From NCBI RefSeq assembly GCF_900536025.1, contig NZ_UNOZ01000013.1:496001-560000 (forward strand): a stretch of DNA of 64,000 nt, written 5' to 3'. Below are positions 63,092 through 64,000 of the stretch, piece after piece. The notes under the pieces are model-generated. The model was not told the origin of the DNA and did not search any database. It saw only the letters and a list, made by a program, of their open reading frames with translations. A program made the position numbers and the translations under genes. Each line of letters opens with the position of its first letter. Positions within the stretch are counted from its first letter, which is position 1. The stretch is from Pseudomonas reidholzensis (GTDB lineage: Bacteria > Pseudomonadota > Gammaproteobacteria > Pseudomonadales > Pseudomonadaceae).

Positions 63092-63821
63092 TGAAATGTA
63101 CCCTATCGATTTCAAAATCCAGATTCCTGCGTTCATTAATACCAATTTATAAATTTATGTCTACCCGACCCTGGCGCGCGCCCTCGTCCCCCCGCCACGC
63201 CTGCGGGCTAAAACGTGTCGGAATTTCTGCGCCCCTGTAGCTGGGGACAAGCCGCCCCGTATCTGGTCTCGGGAAGGGTATGGGGTGTATTGGTTTCTGC
63301 GAATCCCTGCAGTGCCGGGGCTGCGGCCGTTGTCTCGACATGCCGGTGCAGCTCAGGCATTTCTAGTTGTAGTTTCAAAAATAGGTGATTTTGGTAATCA
63401 CCCCTTCTGGATTGCGCCTTTGACCACGGAATTCATGGCTAGTAGCGATTATCAAAAATGTTAAGGAACGGTAAGTCAAAAGGTGATTATTAACTAAGCC
63501 ATTGGCTTTACTAGGTTTGAGTGTTCCCCGGCTCAACCTAAGGTTTGGGTAATTGGATTACCTAAAAATTTCTAAAAAATTACCTTTATGTACTCCGCGC
63601 AACCAATTGATTTTAAATGGTTTGACGGTTGATTTGAAAACCGATTACCAAAATTACCTTTTTGAGGGGGCCACCTGAAATGACAAATGGCCTACGGGGG
63701 AGGGGTGGCAGGGTGACGTCTGCCCGCAGGCTGGGAACACTCAGGGAACAAAACCGGTGACAGGGGTGTGATAGACTCCAAGTAAATCAAGGCCTACAGC
63801 CCATGGAGCGCGGATTTTCTG
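63092..63821. other. AT-rich non-coding end of the island
   Basis: Apart from the possible DUF4145 leader, this region shows no credible gene. 63146-63360 is GC-rich and featureless; 63361-63665 is AT-rich and carries repeated TTACC/GGTAA motifs; 63666-63821 is featureless up to attR. Confidence 0.5.
63384..63658. promoter_or_regulatory. cluster of seven TTACC/GGTAA motifs with two hairpins
   Basis: GGTAA occurs at 63393, 63470 and 63548; TTACC occurs at 63558, 63580, 63645 and 63654. Two of them form GGTAAT-TGG-ATTACC (63548-63562), and GGTGATT/AATCACC (63384-63402) brackets another. This may be an operator cluster or iteron-like remnant of the phage. Confidence 0.4.
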
Positions 63822-63847
63822 AGTTCGAATCTCTATTCTTCCGCCAA
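63822..63847 (+). repeat. attR, 26-bp direct repeat of the tRNA-Ser 3' end
   Basis: GAGTTCGAATCTCTATTCTT followed by CCGCCA matches 24 of 26 bases of the tRNA 3' end. No tRNA body precedes it. Directly behind it is the terminator expected for the tRNA gene. Confidence 0.88.
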
Positions 63848-63852
63848 CTTCA

Positions 63853-63879
63853 AAGCCCTGATTAGTCAGGGCTTTTTGC
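63853..63879 (+). terminator. displaced native terminator of tRNA-Ser
   Basis: AAAGCCCTGA and TCAGGGCTTT pair over TTAG and are followed by TT, six bases behind the CCA of attR. Confidence 0.88.
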
Positions 63880-63956
63880 GTTTTTGGAGTCGGTGACATC
63901 AACCGCGGGAACGCCGTTTGGAAGGGTTTGTTTTGGACGCGCTTCCAATTCTAGTT

Positions 63957-64000
63957 CATGCTACTGGCTTCTCGGGCGACCTCAAGATCGAGCGCCGCCC
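63957..64000. repeat. dispersed intergenic repeat, copy 2 (runs off window)
   Basis: Similar to 2011-2054 at about 36 of 44 positions, sharing ACTGGCTT and GATCGAGCGCCG. Confidence 0.5.

Larger units (their letters stand above)
57261..63847. mobile_element. decayed integrative element (prophage remnant/island) in tRNA-Ser
   Basis: The element is bounded by imperfect 26-bp direct repeats of the tRNA 3' end (attL and attR). It has a tyrosine integrase next to attL, phage-type regulatory and tail remnants, and an AT-richer cargo of three unfamiliar genes. The integrase is inactivated, so the element is probably fixed. Size is 6.6 kb. Confidence 0.88.

Noticed and set aside
63822..63847. Second tRNA gene
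   Set aside because: Only the T arm and 3' acceptor strand are present; no D or anticodon arm precedes it, and TT would not pair with the acceptor stem.

Overview
The window reads as a chromosome segment of a fluorescent Pseudomonas, most likely of the P. putida group. Three things support this: a GC-rich, densely packed gene set; many intergenic REP pairs with the outer form CTCCYACAGG/CCTGTRGGAG around a GGGTTTACCCGCG-type core; and the block idh/icd - cspD - clpS - clpA - infA - bpt - aat - ftsK - lolA - rarA - crcB - serS - cysG, which is characteristic of Pseudomonas. No database search was possible, so species placement is inference.

Layout. 1-4.7 kb holds a truncated GH15 glycosidase, an HU-type DNA-binding protein, a methyltransferase and an MFS exporter. 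4.8-13.3 kb is a complete reductive pyrimidine catabolism locus: a RutR-like TetR regulator, the two dihydropyrimidine dehydrogenase subunits (preA, preT), dihydropyrimidinase, a divergent NCS1 transporter and a beta-ureidopropionase. A 0.6-kb intergenic region between the hydrolase and the transporter carries two clean palindromes. 13.4-19.7 kb contains small enzymes and envelope proteins (RibD/DHFR-like, Nudix, NIPSNAP, LysE, two lipoproteins, a crotonase, NudC, a TSUP permease). An orphan RHS-core gene lies at 19.8-20.7 kb. 20.8-26.1 kb is a polyamine locus (gamma-glutamylpolyamine synthetase, XRE-cupin regulator, LysR regulator, agmatine deiminase, polyamine-binding protein). 26.1-36.4 kb, mostly minus strand, encodes topB, a GNAT enzyme, ribosomal oxygenase, purB, hflD, mnmA, a Nudix enzyme and monomeric isocitrate dehydrogenase. 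Dimeric isocitrate dehydrogenase is divergent from it. 38-51 kb is the ClpS/ClpA and N-degron transferase cluster followed by ftsK to cysG. 51-57 kb carries a glutathionyl-hydroquinone reductase, ybiB, the tusEBCD sulfur relay, an NCS2 permease and a BI-1 family protein.

The main accessory feature is a 6.6-kb island integrated in the 3' end of tRNA-Ser(UGA) at 57.2 kb. It is bounded by a 26-bp imperfect duplication of the tRNA 3' end (57261-57286 and 63822-63847). The native tRNA terminator has been displaced to the far side at 63.85 kb. The integrase is broken by several frameshifts and has lost a catalytic Arg. A phage-type HTH gene carries an in-frame stop, and a probable piece of a tail (gpD) gene remains. 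The element therefore looks like a grounded prophage remnant. Its intact cargo has visibly lower GC: a KAP-family P-loop NTPase on the plus strand, and a convergent minus-strand pair made of a DUF4145-type protein and an unrecognised 357-aa protein. This cargo is the best candidate in the window for an undescribed, possibly anti-phage, system. An AT-rich stretch with seven TTACC/GGTAA motifs lies between the cargo and attR.

Smaller signals include eight perfectly phased 17-bp tandem repeats inside a REP pair (26126-26261), a LexA-like box upstream of topB (28354-28369), three palindromes at exact 19-bp spacing between the XRE-cupin and LysR genes (22736-22781), and a 48-bp near-perfect inverted repeat behind cysG.
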